Assembly: GCA_023622765.1 (NCBI GenBank)
Contig: JAMNYO010000114.1
Coordinates: 1-33,653, forward strand
Reading direction: 5' to 3'
Length of the DNA: 33,653 bases
Source: Bacteroidota bacterium
Lineage (GTDB): Bacteria; Bacteroidota; Bacteroidia; Bacteroidales; Dysgonomonadaceae
The translations under genes were made by a program, and so were the position numbers. The notes under the pieces are model-generated. The model ran no database searches. It worked only from the letters and a program-made list of their open reading frames with translations, and was not told the DNA's origin. Position 1 is the first letter of the stretch. Each line of letters opens with the position of its first letter. Shown here piece after piece: positions 32,323 through 33,653 of this stretch.

Positions 32323-32658
32323 TCATTTGTCAAGTTCCACGATGTTGTCAATCCTGCCGTAAAGGAAACTGCGGAGTGCGGTCTTGTCGGTTGCCTTATA
32401 TTCCGTCCAATGTCCGTACTGCTTTACGATGTAAGTTCGGAGAATGTCGGAGAAGTCAAACCTCCAGCCTTGTAAGGGAACTGCACTTTTGAAATAGGTG
32501 TTGCTGTTCACTTTTTCGGTGAGCCAATCCTTTTCCTCTCGGTTCATCTGTCCTCCGTTGTTCAGTTTCTCACGAAGAATGTAAACCTTACTGCCTTTCA
32601 GTGCTTCCAGTGTCGGCACTTCCCAAGCCACGAATTTTGTTGCTATTGTTGTTCTCAT
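32323..32658 (-). CDS. conserved hypothetical protein, first gene of the accessory operon
   Basis: This 111-residue soluble protein (TKFVAWEVPTLEALKGSKVY, later GWRFDFSDILRTYIVKQYG) is of a type I associate with Bacteroidales conjugative elements, without a known function. It is the most upstream gene of the minus-strand run. The start follows an A-rich stretch typical of Bacteroides leaders. No clear promoter box could be placed upstream. Confidence 0.7.
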   Translation of the reverse strand: MRTTIATKFVAWEVPTLEALKGSKVYILREKLNNGGQMNREEKDWLTEKVNSNTYFKSAVPLQGWRFDFSDILRTYIVKQYGHWTEYKATDKTALRSFLYGRIDNIVELDK

Positions 32659-32828
32659 ATCCGTTTTGTTTTTGATTTTTTATTTTTTAATGCGGATTCA
32701 AGAGCTGAGGGAGTTGAGTTTCAAACTTTCTTATCTGCCTCTCGTTTATCCGACATTTTTTTTAATGCGTCTTTCTGTCGCATCGGTCGTTTTCGTTTCG
32801 GGTGCTTAACAAGGTAGGGATTAGGGAT

Positions 32829-32901
32829 TGCAAGGTTTTTCGGAAAAATACTACCCGCAGGGCTGGAGATTTTTCCAGAAAACAGGAGGCTTGACCTTGC
32901 A
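32829..32901. repeat. nested inverted repeat
   Basis: TGCAAGGT (32829-32836) pairs with ACCTTGCA (32894-32901), and inside it GGAAAAAT (32842-32849) pairs with ATTTTTCC (32869-32876). Flanking GGGATT and AATCCC copies extend the symmetry imperfectly. It lies just upstream of a -7 box. Confidence 0.6.
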
Positions 32902-32931
32902 TTCCCGTCCAATCCCGTAATTACCTTTGCG

Positions 32932-32939
32932 CCCAGAAC
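32932..32939 (+). promoter_or_regulatory. -7 box after the nested repeat
   Basis: TACCTTTG fits TAnnTTTG. No -33 box is clear. A transcript would start near 32946, pass the small frame at 32955 and run through the large hairpin at 33092-33178. Confidence 0.4.
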
Positions 32940-32954
32940 GGAAATGACAGCCTG

Positions 32955-33074
32955 ATGCGGCTCACTGAAAGGCGCGGAAATGGAGGTAAACGGAAGTAGA
33001 GGCAGATTAGACTGGAAAATCTCGAAAAGAAAATCCGTGAAAAGAGAAATCTCCTACAAAAAGAAAGAGCATAG
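32955..33074 (+). pseudogene. possible small basic protein with an internal amber codon
   Basis: ATG 32955 opens 14 codons (MRLTERRGNGGKRK), then TAG at 32997-32999, then 24 codons of coiled-coil-like sequence (RQIRLENLEKKIREKRNLLQ) to TAG at 33072-33074. It directly follows a -7 box. The helical composition hints at a coding past, but the length is too short for certainty and I recognise no family. Confidence 0.25.
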
Positions 33075-33091
33075 CCGGTAGCGTGAAACCT

Positions 33092-33178
33092 GGCAAACCA
33101 CCTACAAGGAAGTATGGTTTTGTCTGTCTGGCCAAACGTGTTTGGTCGGATGGATAAAACCATACTTCCCGGTTTGCC
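33092..33178. repeat. large nested hairpin, 87 bases
   Basis: Three sets of arms share one axis: GGCAAACC (33092-33099) with GGTTTGCC (33171-33178), a perfect 14-bp pair (33108-33121 with 33156-33169), and a central GGCCAAAC/GTTTGGTC pair with one G-U. Such a structure could extrude as a cruciform, act as a single-strand origin or fold in RNA. Confidence 0.75.
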
Positions 33179-33298
33179 TGCCGTGAGTGACGGCCTGTTC
33201 CATTCATGGATCGGGTGGTCAGACACGGCTTTCCGCTTACGGCTTAAAGGAACATCGAAAAAGAAAAATCGTCAGAACCCCGTAAAAGCACCTCTTAG

Positions 33299-33431
33299 GC
33301 ATAAGTACAAAAGAAATGGGCCTTGCTTCATCAGTCTAAACAGTCGTTTAGGCGTGAGGCAAAACCCTTTTCTCAACTTATGCGGTAGTAGGCACACGTT
33401 CGTTCAAAATTCTTTTGGGCGATGGTGTGCC
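33299..33431. repeat. long-range inverted repeats
   Basis: GCATAAGT (33299-33306) pairs with ACTTATGC (33376-33383), with a small hairpin TAAAC/GTTTA inside (near 33337-33350). GGCACAC (33391-33397) pairs with GTGTGCC (33425-33431). This suggests a folded RNA or a protein-binding region. Confidence 0.4.
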
Positions 33432-33507
33432 GACGGATAAATCAGCTTTTACGGAAAATATGAATAAAAAACAGGTGGAATACTTCAAAAGTCCCAATTA
33501 AAATCGC

Positions 33508-33590
33508 TACCTTTGCATACGAAGAGTTCTTTGAAGGTTACGCAACGCGCAGAAGAATAATGCAGTAGATAACTTACTAATTCGTAACCT
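33508..33590 (+). promoter_or_regulatory. -7 box and inverted repeat near the window end
   Basis: TACCTTTG (33508-33515) fits the -7 box. Just downstream, AGGTTACG (33535-33542) pairs with CGTAACCT (33583-33590), and AATGAGC/GCTCATT follows (33599-33623). It may be the promoter and structured leader of a gene outside the window. Confidence 0.4.
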
Positions 33591-33653
33591 ATTACCATAA
33601 TGAGCAACTAATACACGCTCATTTCCAATAGAATACACTCTTTTGGTAACTTC

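Larger units (their letters stand above)
32659..33653. other. about 1 kb without a convincing gene
   Basis: No intact gene can be supported here. A 63-codon minus-strand frame (32721-32912) and a 101-codon minus-strand frame (32921-33226) overlap inverted repeats and lack protein-like composition. The region instead carries nested inverted repeats and several TAnnTTTG boxes, listed separately. It may be a control or replication region, or the leader of an operon beyond the window. Confidence 0.5.

Noticed and set aside
32090-32326. N-terminal extension of the 73-residue gene to ATG 32326
   Set aside because: The extension is rich in His, Arg and Pro and overlaps a much more protein-like hydrophobic frame.
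32721-33226. Two minus-strand frames of 63 and 101 codons
   Set aside because: They run through inverted repeats, have low-complexity basic or aromatic composition and no recognisable domain.

Overview
The window is the conserved core of a Bacteroidales integrative and conjugative element of the CTnDOT/CTnERL family. Three things point to a Bacteroides-group host: a tetQ-rteA-rteB operon, a traA-to-traQ transfer operon in canonical order, and promoters of the Bacteroides type (-7 TAnnTTTG). Product names come from recognising protein families by eye; no database was searched.

Layout. 1-600: AT-rich upstream DNA, the tetQ promoter, and a leader with a hairpin over the ribosome binding site. 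649-6127 (+): tetQ, rteA (sensor kinase, split into two frames) and rteB (NtrC-type regulator). 6150-6380: an unassigned, strongly structured RNA with its own -7 box and intrinsic terminator, followed by a short RibD/DHFR-like gene (6409-6831). 7071-7688 (+): rteC, interrupted by an in-frame amber codon. 7770-11548 (-): mobA, mobB (relaxase) and mobC (coupling protein). 11549-12258: likely oriT (three perfect inverted repeats) and a cluster of CGGATA/TATCCG sites before the transfer operon. 12259-28665 (+): traA, three related DUF3408-like genes, traD, traE, traF (split by a 2479-nt group II intron), traG-traQ and a lysozyme, ending at a strong terminator. 29089-32658 (-): an accessory operon of small proteins plus PcfK-like and PcfJ-like proteins. 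32659-33653: about 1 kb with no convincing gene, rich in nested inverted repeats and promoter-like boxes.

How it works together. In the known CTnDOT model, tetracycline relieves translational control of tetQ-rteA-rteB, RteB activates rteC, RteC activates the excision genes, and excision proteins help switch on tra. MobA/B/C process DNA at oriT and pass it to the Tra type IV secretion channel. Here rteA looks frameshifted and rteC carries a premature stop, while rteB keeps its phospho-acceptor and GAFTGA loop. No integrase or excision operon lies in the window. The tetracycline-inducible cascade may therefore be damaged or rewired, although the transfer apparatus looks intact if the traF intron splices.

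The best candidates for undescribed biology are the structured RNA at 6150-6380, the hexamer cluster at 12032-12193, the 23-bp-period palindromes between traJ and traK, and the nested hairpins at 32829-33178.
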